The translations under genes and the position numbers were made by a program. From NCBI GenBank assembly GCA_039800965.1, contig JBDLPS010000079.1, positions 1 to 5,660 of the forward strand: a stretch of DNA of 5,660 nt, in the 5' to 3' direction. Below are positions 1-5,639 of this stretch, in pieces. The notes under the pieces were generated by a model. The model worked only from the letters and a program-made list of their open reading frames with translations. It had not been told where the DNA came from and did no database searches. Origin of the DNA: ZC4RG30 sp039800965. GTDB taxonomy: Bacteria > Pseudomonadota > Gammaproteobacteria > Steroidobacterales > Steroidobacteraceae. Position 1 is the stretch's first letter. Every line of letters starts with the position of its first letter.

Positions 1-213
1 GCCACGGCGGTGTCGGAGGAAAGCCCGGAGTTGTACTTCGAGATCCAGGCACTGAACGATTTCGGTGCGGAATCGCTCGAGGCGCTCGCCCGCTCTGTGG
101 ATCGGTTGCGCACCGCCGTGCTGCGACGTGATTTTCCGACCTTCCAGGCGCTGATGCAGCAGGGTTTCGACTACCTGAAGGACCGCAAGGCAGTCGTGCA
201 GCGCCGTGCCTGA
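1..213 (+). CDS. Prephenate dehydrogenase (TyrA family), 3' end only
   Basis: Seventy codons and a TGA stop are visible. The frame is open to the left edge, so the GTG at 10 is not taken as a start. The visible part resembles the C-terminal helical dimerisation region of TyrA: 'SPELYFEIQALN', then 'SVDRLRTAVLRRDFPTFQAL' and '...GFDYLKDR'. This lines up by eye with the E. coli T-protein tail ('PQLYADI...', 'AIELLEQGDKQAFIDSF', 'VEHWFGDY') with the same spacing. TyrA enzymes oxidatively decarboxylate prephenate to 4-hydroxyphenylpyruvate in tyrosine synthesis. The NAD-binding and catalytic domains lie outside the window, so fusion to chorismate mutase or another domain cannot be judged. The stop lies inside the start region of rppH (8-nt overlap), which suggests one transcript. 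Another helical C-terminal domain remains possible. Confidence 0.6.
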   Translation, partial: ATAVSEESPELYFEIQALNDFGAESLEALARSVDRLRTAVLRRDFPTFQALMQQGFDYLKDRKAVVQRRA

Positions 214-793
214 TCCCCAGACCGACGTCATCGATCGAGACGGCTTCCGCGCCAACGTCGGCATCGTGCTGACGGATGGTTCCGGCCAGTTGTTCATTGG
301 CCGTCGCACCGGCGGCAAGGGCTGGCAGTTCCCGCAGGGCGGCGTCTTGCGCGGCGAAACGCCCGAGCAATCGCTCTACCGGGAGCTGTACGAGGAAATC
401 GGCCTGCGACCTGAGGACGTGGAAATGCTCGGCCAGACGGAGCGCTGGCTGCGCTATCGCTTGCCCAAGCGTTACGTGCGCCGCGACAGCCTGCCGCTCT
501 GCATCGGCCAGAAGCAGCGCTGGTTCCTGCTCCGGCTGGCGCGTCCGGAGGCGGAGTTCCGGTTCGACACCACCGGCACGCCCGAATTCGACCGCTGGCG
601 CTGGGTGGATTACTGGCAGCCTGTCCGGGAAGTCATCTATTTCAAGCGCCCGGTCTACGTGCGGGCCCTGCAGGAACTGGGGCCTCTGGCCCACCCTGCT
701 GGTGGGGTGCCCCCGTTTCCGGACTGGTGGCCCGCGAAGCCGCCGGCGCGCCGGCGCAAGCCCCCCGCTGCGGCGCCGTCCGCGGCAGGCTAA
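206..793 (+). CDS. rppH: RNA pyrophosphohydrolase RppH (Nudix hydrolase)
   Basis: RppH removes pyrophosphate from the 5' triphosphate of mRNAs in the cytoplasm, giving a 5' monophosphate that stimulates RNase E decay. The 195-residue product has a perfect Nudix box at about residues 45-67 (G-x5-E-x7-R-E-L-x-E-E-x-G-L), with metal-binding glutamates at 60, 63 and 64. RppH hallmarks are also present: 'DGFRANVGIVL' near the N-terminus, 'GWQFPQGG' (39-46), 'WLRYRLPKR' (81-89), 'CIGQKQRWFLL' (99-109), 'TPEFDRWRWVDYW' (125-137) and 'FKRPVY' (146-151). The GTG at 206 is the only usable start: this frame has a stop at 176-178 and no other ATG, GTG or TTG before the conserved core. It gives about eight residues more than the usual N-terminus and overlaps the tyrA-like stop, so translational coupling is likely. 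After about residue 160 the protein ends in a Pro/Ala/Arg-rich tail. E. coli RppH is about 176 residues. Confidence 0.96.
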   Translation: MPDPQTDVIDRDGFRANVGIVLTDGSGQLFIGRRTGGKGWQFPQGGVLRGETPEQSLYRELYEEIGLRPEDVEMLGQTERWLRYRLPKRYVRRDSLPLCIGQKQRWFLLRLARPEAEFRFDTTGTPEFDRWRWVDYWQPVREVIYFKRPVYVRALQELGPLAHPAGGVPPFPDWWPAKPPARRRKPPAAAPSAAG

Positions 794-796
794 AAT
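791..796 (+). promoter_or_regulatory. Possible -10 hexamer for a near-leaderless erpA transcript
   Basis: TAAAAT overlaps the rppH stop codon and ends 6 nt before the erpA ATG. A start site 6-7 nt downstream would fall on or next to the ATG. There is no convincing -35 element (CTGCGG at a 17-nt spacing) and no extended -10, so this is only a candidate. The nearest purine-rich stretch, AGG at 787-789, is too far from the ATG for a normal ribosome binding site. Confidence 0.3.
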
Positions 797-802
797 ACCC
801 CC

Positions 803-1174
803 ATGAGCGCCGACACGATCGAATTGCCTCAGCCGACCCCGGCTGCAGAATCCCTGATCTTCACCGAATCTGCCGCGCGCAAGGTGGGCGAGCTGATTCA
901 GGGCGAGGGCAATCCCGCCCTCATGCTTCGCGTGTTCGTTCAGGGCGGCGGTTGTTCGGGGCTGCAGTACGGCTTCGAATTCGACGAGAAGTTCCAGGAC
1001 GGCGACACGCTGGTCGAGAACCTGGGCGTCCGCCTTCTGATCGATCCAATGAGTTTCCAGTATCTCGCGGGAGCCGAAATCGACTATCGCGAAGGGCTCG
1101 AGGGTTCGCAGTTCGTGATCCGCAATCCGAATGCGACGACGACCTGCGGTTGCGGTTCGTCCTTCGCGGCGTGA
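803..1174 (+). CDS. erpA: Iron-sulfur cluster insertion protein ErpA (A-type carrier)
   Basis: ErpA is a cytoplasmic A-type carrier that receives Fe-S clusters from assembly scaffolds and passes them to apoproteins; in E. coli these include the isoprenoid enzymes IspG and IspH. The 123-residue product has the three invariant cluster-ligand cysteines at 51 (GGGCSG), 115 and 117 (TCGCGSSF). ErpA-specific stretches include 'LRVFVQGGGCSG', 'LQYGFEFDE', 'IDPMSFQYLAGAEIDY' and 'GLEGSQFVIRNPNA', and these distinguish it from IscA and SufA. The N-terminus is about ten residues longer than in E. coli ErpA and is Pro/Ala-rich. The ATG follows the rppH stop by 9 nt and no Shine-Dalgarno sequence is visible, so translation may be leaderless or coupled to rppH. 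It converges with anmK, with only 10 nt between the two stops. Confidence 0.96.
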   Translation: MSADTIELPQPTPAAESLIFTESAARKVGELIQGEGNPALMLRVFVQGGGCSGLQYGFEFDEKFQDGDTLVENLGVRLLIDPMSFQYLAGAEIDYREGLEGSQFVIRNPNATTTCGCGSSFAA

Positions 1175-1176
1175 GT

Positions 1177-1209
1177 CGGCAGGCTCAACGCCTGTAGTTC
1201 CCGCTGCCG
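1177..1209. terminator. Inverted repeats at the erpA/anmK convergent junction, possible weak terminator
   Basis: CAGGC (1180-1184) and GCCTG (1190-1194) can form a 5-bp stem with a 5-nt loop. An outer pair, CGGCAG (1177-1182) and CTGCCG (1204-1209), overlaps the first arm and competes with it. Neither stem is followed by a T-run on either strand, so this is not a classical intrinsic terminator. The right-hand arms lie inside the last codons of anmK. Confidence 0.25.
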
Positions 1210-2336
1210 GGGTACAGCGCGCCCAGCACGCGTGTTCCCTTGGCGCCGGTTACGGCCGGCAGGTTGCCCGGCAGGCGTTCCAGATGCCGATGGGCAAGCC
1301 ACGCGAAAGCGGCGCCCTCGACCTGCATGGGATCGATCCCTGCCGCTGCCGTGCTTTGCACCGCTGTTCCGCCGAGGTTCGCCGCGATGCGCCGCATCAG
1401 GTGGCGGTTGTGGACGCCACCACCGCACGCCAGGACTCTTTCCGGTCTCTCGGCTGCATGCAGCAGGATGGCGTCGCGCAGGCTTGTCGCTGTCAGTTCG
1501 CACAGCGTGGCCTGTACGTTTGCGGCGGGCGTGCCACCCAGTCCCTCCAGCGCCGATTCGATGAACGAGAGATTGAAGTACTCGCGTCCGGTGCTCTTGG
1601 GCGGCTGGCGAGCGAAGTATCGATCGGCAAGCAGGCGGCCCAGCAACGTCGGGTCCACGTGCCCGGCGGCCGCGAACGCACCATCGACATCGCAGGCCGT
1701 GCCCAGGTGAAGCCTTGCCCAGATGTCCATCAGGCAATTTCCCGGACCCGTATCGAAGCCCGTCACCGCGCCGGAAGGATGCAATACAGTGATGTTCGCG
1801 ATCCCGCCGAGATTCGCGACGACCTGCGTCTCCCCTGGTACCGCGAACATCGCTGCGTGGAACGCGGGTACCAGCGGCGCGCCTTCGCCGGCCGCCGCGA
1901 TGTCCCGCCTGCGGAAATCCGCCACGACGTCCACGCCCGTCCGTTCCGCGATGACGTTCGGGTCGCCGATCTGCAGCGTGCAGGGCGGGGATGCCAGGGG
2001 GCGGTGCAGGATCGTTTGGCCATGGCTGCCGATCGCCCGTATCTGGCGCGGCTCCAGCCCGTTTGATTGCAACAGCTCCAATGCAGCGTCGGCGAAGCAG
2101 TGGCCCACTGCCACGTCGAGGTACCCGTACTCGTCAAGGCCGACACCATCAGGCTGGGCGATGCATTCCCGCAGGCGGGCCGACAGCGCTTCAGGGTAAT
2201 CGCGATGCAGCGCGGCGGAGACCGCCAGGCCTGAGGCGCCGGTTTCGACCAGCACCGCATCTATACCGTCCATGCTCGTGCCGGACATCAGTCCCACATA
2301 GAACAGGGCAGCCTCCTCGGGAGTCACGGTGGCCAT
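1185..2336 (-). CDS. anmK: Anhydro-N-acetylmuramic acid kinase AnmK
   Basis: AnmK uses ATP to open the 1,6-anhydro ring of anhydro-MurNAc released by murein turnover and phosphorylates it to MurNAc-6-phosphate, a cytoplasmic recycling step. The 383-residue product shows the family signatures of the sugar kinase/HSP70 actin fold: 'GLMSGTSMDGID' (15-26), 'GSHGQT' (103-108), 'LQIGDPNVIAERTG' (121-134), 'VADFRRRDIAAAGEGAPLVP' (138-157), 'NLGGIANIT' (175-183), 'GFDTGPGN' (193-200, containing the Asp I take to be the catalytic base), 'ACGGGVHN' (303-310) and 'EGAAFAWLA' (340-348). The ATG at 2336 lies 4 nt after the stop of the peptidase gene and has no Shine-Dalgarno sequence, so termination-reinitiation coupling is likely. 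The open frame continues upstream to 2576, but only as overlap with the peptidase gene. A GAGGAGG at 2318-2312, 5 nt before a CTG codon (Leu11), would allow a shorter form nearer the usual family N-terminus. Confidence 0.96.
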   Translation of the reverse strand: MATVTPEEAALFYVGLMSGTSMDGIDAVLVETGASGLAVSAALHRDYPEALSARLRECIAQPDGVGLDEYGYLDVAVGHCFADAALELLQSNGLEPRQIRAIGSHGQTILHRPLASPPCTLQIGDPNVIAERTGVDVVADFRRRDIAAAGEGAPLVPAFHAAMFAVPGETQVVANLGGIANITVLHPSGAVTGFDTGPGNCLMDIWARLHLGTACDVDGAFAAAGHVDPTLLGRLLADRYFARQPPKSTGREYFNLSFIESALEGLGGTPAANVQATLCELTATSLRDAILLHAAERPERVLACGGGVHNRHLMRRIAANLGGTAVQSTAAAGIDPMQVEGAAFAWLAHRHLERLPGNLPAVTGAKGTRVLGALYPGSGNYRR

Positions 2337-2340
2337 GCTG

Positions 2341-3723
2341 TCAGCGTGTTGCCATGCTGGATTTCGCGCCAACCGGCCGTAGCGAAGGGGGTGCGATGGT
2401 GGGTCGAGGCAAGGGGGCGCCGTCCAGTGACGCCAGAAACGGCGCGGTCTGCCGGTCGAATTCGACCTGCAACGCGAGGTCGAGCTGGGGCGATTCCGAT
2501 GTACGTATGGCCGCCTGTGGGTTTTTTTGTTGTCCCTTGACGAGGAATTCGAAGTGCAGGTGCGGGCCGGTCGCAAGTCCCGTCATGCCCACGTAGCCGA
2601 TCACGTCACCTTGTCGTACCGGATCCCCGGCTTGCAGCTCTCCCTCGAAACGAGACAGGTGCCCGTAACGAGTGACGGTCCCCCCGCCATGCTGGATTTC
2701 AAGCACGTTCCCGTAACCACCCTTGTTGCCTCGATAGGCGACCTTGCCGTCCCCCACGGCGCGCACGGGCGTTCCGGTGGGAGCCCGGTAGTCGATGCCC
2801 TTGTGTATGCGCATGAGGTTCAGGATCGGGTGCATTTCTGCGGACCCGAACCCGGTGCTGATGCTTGTGAATTCCAGTGGTGCCTTGAGGAAGGCCTTGC
2901 GCAGGCTGCGTCCGGCGGGCGTGAAATACCCAGGTTTTCCATCCATGCCCATGAACCTCACGGCTTCGTACTTTCGCCCCTGGTTCACGAAACGTGCGGC
3001 GAGGATGTCACCGTCCCGCACGTAATCGCCATCCCGCAACAGCCTTTCGTAGGTGACGGTGAATTCGTCGCCGGGCCGCAGGTCGAGTGCGAAGTCGATG
3101 TCCCAGCCGAAAATGTCGGCGATACCTCGGGCGGTTGGGTTCTTCAGGCCCGCAGCGGCGGTGGCCTGGTAAAGCGACGAACGCACGACGCCGTGGACTG
3201 TCACGGCGGCTCGCGTCAGGGGCACTTCCTCTACGCTGGCGATGAAGCCGGCGCCTTCGCCTCGCTGGACGCGAAGTGTTTCGCTGGGGCTTATCCGGCG
3301 CTCGAGGCCGACGAGTTCACCGTCGCGATGCTTCACGGTGAGCAGTTCTCCCGGCCGCAGCCTATCCATCATGGATTTCAGCCCACGCATGGCGCGCAGC
3401 GCCGCGAGGTCCTGCATGGAAAGTTCCAGGCGACGGAAAACCTGGTCCATCGTCTCGTTGCGCCGGACGATGACTTCGATGCGCGACAGCCCTGCTCCGG
3501 CAACATGCATTGCAGCCCCGATATTCGCGGGCGATGCCGGTTGCATGGCGGGTCGGAACATTTCGAATGCCGCGCCGGCGAACCGCAGCCTCGGGTCCAT
3601 GGATGAATCCGCCACCAGTCCTGCCCACGCGACCGCCGCGCAGCACAGCAACTGGAGGGCGCGGACCCTGGCGGGTCCGCTGACAAACCCAGGTACGGGA
3701 TGGCTCTGGATGCCCCGGCGCAA
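2341..3723 (-). CDS. Exported M23 murein DD-endopeptidase, MepM/OapA-like
   Basis: M23 enzymes of this group are zinc peptidases that cut peptide cross-links in peptidoglycan so that new strands can be inserted. The 460-residue protein starts with a basic N-region and a hydrophobic segment at about 22-38 (signal peptide or anchor; no lipobox). A LysM/OapA-like region follows at about 80-140, then a linking domain (about 160-270) typical of MepM relatives. The catalytic M23 domain is at about 285-402. Zinc ligands are His307 and Asp311 ('HKGID') and His390 of 'GPHLHFEF'; His355 ('YGHL') and His388 complete the active site. The C-terminal 60 residues are low-complexity and Pro-rich. The start is TTG at 3723: AAAGGA lies 7 nt upstream, and an in-frame TGA lies seven codons upstream (3744-3742). 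Starting at the first ATG (Met42) would remove the signal segment. The gene leads a two-gene unit with anmK and diverges from tyrS. Confidence 0.92.
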   Translation of the reverse strand: MRRGIQSHPVPGFVSGPARVRALQLLCCAAVAWAGLVADSSMDPRLRFAGAAFEMFRPAMQPASPANIGAAMHVAGAGLSRIEVIVRRNETMDQVFRRLELSMQDLAALRAMRGLKSMMDRLRPGELLTVKHRDGELVGLERRISPSETLRVQRGEGAGFIASVEEVPLTRAAVTVHGVVRSSLYQATAAAGLKNPTARGIADIFGWDIDFALDLRPGDEFTVTYERLLRDGDYVRDGDILAARFVNQGRKYEAVRFMGMDGKPGYFTPAGRSLRKAFLKAPLEFTSISTGFGSAEMHPILNLMRIHKGIDYRAPTGTPVRAVGDGKVAYRGNKGGYGNVLEIQHGGGTVTRYGHLSRFEGELQAGDPVRQGDVIGYVGMTGLATGPHLHFEFLVKGQQKNPQAAIRTSESPQLDLALQVEFDRQTAPFLASLDGAPLPRPTIAPPSLRPVGAKSSMATR

Positions 3724-3730
3724 ACGGAAT

Positions 3731-3736
3731 TCCTTT
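3731..3736 (-). promoter_or_regulatory. Shine-Dalgarno sequence that fixes the TTG start of the M23 peptidase
   Basis: On the minus strand AAAGGA precedes the TTG codon at 3723-3721 with a 7-nt spacer. It is the clearest ribosome binding site in the window and the main reason for choosing a TTG start over the internal ATG at 3600. Confidence 0.75.
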
Positions 3737-3749
3737 GTTACATCAGAAT

Positions 3750-3775
3750 GTTACGTAGTGCAGCAGCACCGTAAC
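3750..3775. promoter_or_regulatory. Inverted repeat between the divergent M23 peptidase and tyrS genes
   Basis: GTTACG (3750-3755) and CGTAAC (3770-3775) are perfect inverted copies. Inside them GTGC (3758-3761) and GCAC (3766-3769) also pair around a 4-nt loop, leaving a two-base TA bulge. This gives a 10-bp imperfect palindrome. A further copy of TGTTAC lies at 3736-3741, a direct repeat of the one at 3749-3754. It could be an operator for the peptidase/anmK unit, or an RNA hairpin in its 5' leader. No regulator can be named from the sequence. Confidence 0.45.
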
Positions 3776-3796
3776 CGACACCGCCTGAAGGGTCAA
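3768..3796 (-). promoter_or_regulatory. Candidate promoter for the M23 peptidase-anmK unit
   Basis: On the minus strand a near-consensus -35, TTGACC (3796-3791), is followed after 17 nt by a weak -10, TACGGT (3773-3768). The -10 and the predicted start site fall inside the palindrome at 3750-3775, which would suit repression. A second weak -10-like sequence, TAACAT (3753-3748), lies nearer the gene. The call rests on the -35 element alone. Confidence 0.3.
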
Positions 3797-3865
3797 TGAA
3801 CGTCCCCAGTGCCGTCGGGGCAGGGGTGGGACTTCCCGCACAGCGGCGGGTAAGCTTCTTCGCCC

Positions 3866-5110
3866 ATGAACGTCACAACTGAAGTCCCCGAGCTGTCCGA
3901 CGAACTTTCCGCACAGCTCGCCGAATTGCGCCGCGGTGCCCAGGAGATCCTCACCGAGGCAGATCTCGTCCGGAAACTGCGTCGCGGCAAGCCCCTCACG
4001 GTCAAGGCCGGATTCGATCCGACCGCACCTGACCTGCATCTCGGACACACCGTCCTCATCAACAAGATGCGGCAGTTCCAGCAGTTTGGTCACGAGGTCG
4101 TTTTCTTGATCGGTGATTTCACCGGAATGATCGGCGACCCGACAGGCCGCAACGTGACGAGGCCGCGTTTGTCACCGGACGACATCAAGGCCAATGCGCT
4201 GACCTACCAGCAGCAGGTCTTCAAGATCCTGGACGGCGCTCGCACCAAGGTTGACTTCAACTCGCGATGGTTCGGCGCAATGCCTGCATCGGGTCTCATC
4301 GAGATCGCCGCGAGGCACACCGTGGCGCGAATGATCGAGCGCGATGATTTCACGAAACGCTTCAAGGCCAATCAGCCGATTGCCTTGCACGAATTCCTTT
4401 ATCCGCTAGTACAGGGCTACGACTCTGTTGCGCTCAAGGCGGACGTCGAGTTGGGTGGTACGGATCAGAAGTTCAACCTTCTGGTCGGCCGCCAGTTGCA
4501 GGAACACTACGGGCAGGAGCCCCAGGTGGTCCTTACCGTGCCGCTGCTGGAGGGCTTGGATGGCGTCAGCAAGATGTCGAAGTCCCTCGGAAATTACGTG
4601 GGAATCGCGGAAGACGCCGATGCGCAGTTCGGCAAGCTCATGTCGATTTCTGATACCTTGATGTGGCGCTACTTCGAGCTGCTCAGCTTCCGGCCGCTGC
4701 GGGAAATCGAGGCACTGAAGATCGCCGTCGCGGAAGGGCGAAATCCACGCGACGTGAAGTTCGAGCTTGCTCGGGAAATCGTCGCCCGATTCCACGACGA
4801 GTCCGCCGCAGTTCGCGCGCAGGAATCATTCATCGCCCGCTTTGCGCAGAAGACGCTGCCGACCGACTTGCCCTTGCAGTTCGTTTCCGCTGCCGACGCA
4901 GAAGGTGCGCGTATCGTCTCCGCGCTCAAGGAGTGCGGCCTTGCGGCAAGCAACTCCGAAGCCGTGAGGAAGATCGCCGAGGGTGCGGTCAGGGTGGATG
5001 GCAACAAAGTGGTGGACCGCGAGTTCCGCTTGCCCGTGGATGCCGAACACATCCTGCAGGTGGGTTCCCGCCGGTTCGCGCGAGTGCGCGTAGCACCTCC
5101 CAAGGCATGA
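3866..5110 (+). CDS. tyrS: Tyrosyl-tRNA synthetase (class I)
   Basis: The enzyme activates tyrosine with ATP and charges tRNA-Tyr in the cytoplasm. The 414-residue product carries the class I signatures 'HLGH' (58-61, in 'DLHLGH') and 'KMSKS' (236-240). Other conserved stretches are 'AGFDPTAPDLHLGH' (48-61), 'FLIGDFTGMIGDPTGR' (80-95), 'EFLYPLVQGYDSV' (176-188) and 'ELGGTDQKFNLLVGR' (195-209). An S4 RNA-binding domain fills about 347-410. HLGH rather than HIGH, together with the length, fits the TyrZ-type bacterial subfamily, the type next to rRNA in Pseudomonas (tyrZ). The ATG at 3866 gives the expected N-terminus, though no Shine-Dalgarno sequence is visible. Downstream is the rRNA operon promoter region, with no obvious terminator between. 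No T-box-like leader is seen, as expected outside Gram-positives. Confidence 0.97.
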   Translation: MNVTTEVPELSDELSAQLAELRRGAQEILTEADLVRKLRRGKPLTVKAGFDPTAPDLHLGHTVLINKMRQFQQFGHEVVFLIGDFTGMIGDPTGRNVTRPRLSPDDIKANALTYQQQVFKILDGARTKVDFNSRWFGAMPASGLIEIAARHTVARMIERDDFTKRFKANQPIALHEFLYPLVQGYDSVALKADVELGGTDQKFNLLVGRQLQEHYGQEPQVVLTVPLLEGLDGVSKMSKSLGNYVGIAEDADAQFGKLMSISDTLMWRYFELLSFRPLREIEALKIAVAEGRNPRDVKFELAREIVARFHDESAAVRAQESFIARFAQKTLPTDLPLQFVSAADAEGARIVSALKECGLAASNSEAVRKIAEGAVRVDGNKVVDREFRLPVDAEHILQVGSRRFARVRVAPPKA

Positions 5111-5313
5111 AACGATACGTCGCGTTCACGTCGTCGAGGCAACGACGGCGAGAATGCGGCGGCGGCGCTGCTGCGGCCGGAATCCGGGTGCCGGGCATTC
5201 TTCTGGGGTATTGAGCGGCCCTCGGTGCCGGATGAAGCTGGCCGTGGCCGGTTGCCGACTCCGGTGACATGAAATGGGTCGCAACCAGTTGAAAAAAAAG
5301 CCGTTTCGGGCCG
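5111..5313. other. Intergenic region between tyrS and the rRNA promoters, no gene seen
   Basis: I find no convincing gene, tRNA or intrinsic terminator here. CGTCGT (5129-5134) and ACGACG (5142-5147) could form a 6-bp stem with a 7-nt loop shortly after the tyrS stop, but no T-run follows. A 35-codon frame at 5107-5214 overlaps the tyrS stop as ATGA, but it has no good ribosome binding site and is Arg/Gly/Ala-rich, as random GC-rich sequence would be. The A-run at 5292-5299 starts the AT-rich approach to the rRNA promoters. Confidence 0.5.
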
Positions 5314-5335
5314 GCGGAAATATTTTTGTGACAAC
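5314..5335 (+). promoter_or_regulatory. UP-like element of rRNA promoter P1
   Basis: An AT-rich block, with AAATATTTTT at its core (5318-5327), sits directly upstream of the P1 -35 hexamer. This is the position where the RNA polymerase alpha C-terminal domain contacts strong rRNA promoters. It stands out sharply from the GC-rich surroundings. An extra A-run lies further up at 5292-5299. Confidence 0.6.
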
Positions 5336-5338
5336 GCG

Positions 5339-5366
5339 TTGACAGGGTTCGAAGGGTGGCTATACT
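5339..5366 (+). promoter_or_regulatory. rRNA operon promoter P1
   Basis: A consensus -35, TTGACA (5339-5344), and -10, TATACT (5361-5366), are separated by 16 nt, the short spacing typical of rRNA promoters. The discriminator after the -10 is GC-rich (GCGCGCCC), the feature linked to stringent control by ppGpp and DksA in E. coli. Transcription should start near 5373. Confidence 0.85.
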
Positions 5367-5434
5367 GCGCGCCCTCGACAAGCACGACGCCACGCGCAAC
5401 AGCGCGACGACGTGTGAAGCGATGAAAAAAAGGG

Positions 5435-5462
5435 TTGACGAAGGAAAGCGCGACGCTATACT
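5435..5462 (+). promoter_or_regulatory. rRNA operon promoter P2
   Basis: TTGACG (5435-5440) and TATACT (5457-5462) are again separated by 16 nt, 96 nt downstream of P1. A run of seven A's (5425-5431) lies just upstream, and the stretch after the -10 is rich in C (TCCCGCCCC). The P1 and P2 cores are near copies around GCTATACT, so this is a tandem arrangement. Transcription should start near 5469. Confidence 0.8.
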
Positions 5463-5556
5463 TCCCGCCCCTTCGCTGAGTCAGTAACGACGCAGCGCAG
5501 CCGGATCCTGGCGGTTCGGCAGATGTTTAAGAATTCGGCAGGTAATTTGTGTGGGG

Positions 5557-5594
5557 ACTCGCGTCAACGCATCTTTGATGCACGATGACCGAGT
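5557..5594 (+). other. Irregular hairpin in the rRNA leader (boxB-like position)
   Basis: Three nested paired segments are present: ACTCG (5557-5561) with CGAGT (5590-5594), GTCA (5563-5566) with TGAC (5586-5589), and GCATC (5569-5573) with GATGC (5577-5581) closing a TTT loop. Only a single-C bulge and one small internal loop interrupt the 14 base pairs. It lies upstream of the boxA-like sequence. Confidence 0.6.
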
Positions 5595-5615
5595 GACCAA
5601 AAGTCCAGCAATGAG

Positions 5616-5639
5616 TCTTTTGATTGCTCTTTTTGATTG
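5616..5639 (+). promoter_or_regulatory. Duplicated boxA-like antitermination element
   Basis: TCTTTTGATTG (5616-5626) and TCTTTTTGATTG (5628-5639) are tandem near-copies. The second sits in TTGCTCTTTTTGA (5625-5637 less its last base), close to the boxA consensus TGCTCTTTAACA bound by NusB/NusE. Its position just before 16S rRNA supports the call. The first copy may be an extra or decayed boxA. Confidence 0.6.

Noticed and set aside
10..213. A complete small protein starting at the GTG at position 10
   Set aside because: The frame is open to the left edge and the residues match the C-terminal part of a TyrA-type protein, so it is a truncated larger gene.
1131..2066. Long plus-strand open frame opposite anmK
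   Set aside because: It lies antisense to a clear AnmK coding sequence. Its translation is Arg-rich with no recognisable family, as expected for the complement of a GC-rich gene.
2527..3606. A 359-codon plus-strand open frame opposite the M23 peptidase
   Set aside because: The minus-strand frame carries all M23 catalytic residues, a signal segment and a ribosome binding site. The plus-strand frame has no family resemblance and is a shadow.
3804..3850. Short GC-rich inverted repeats before tyrS as a terminator
   Set aside because: CCCC/GGGG and CCCGC/GCGGG stems exist, but no T-run follows on either strand and no gene ends here.
5107..5214. A 35-codon open frame overlapping the tyrS stop as ATGA
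   Set aside because: The ATGA overlap could suggest coupling, but there is no ribosome binding site and the composition is Arg/Gly/Ala low-complexity. The length is well within chance in GC-rich DNA.
4669..5385. Minus-strand open frame running from inside tyrS across the intergenic region and over rRNA promoter P1
   Set aside because: It overlaps the certain tyrS gene, covers the P1 promoter and UP-like element, and its translation is Ser/Arg/Ala-rich without motifs.
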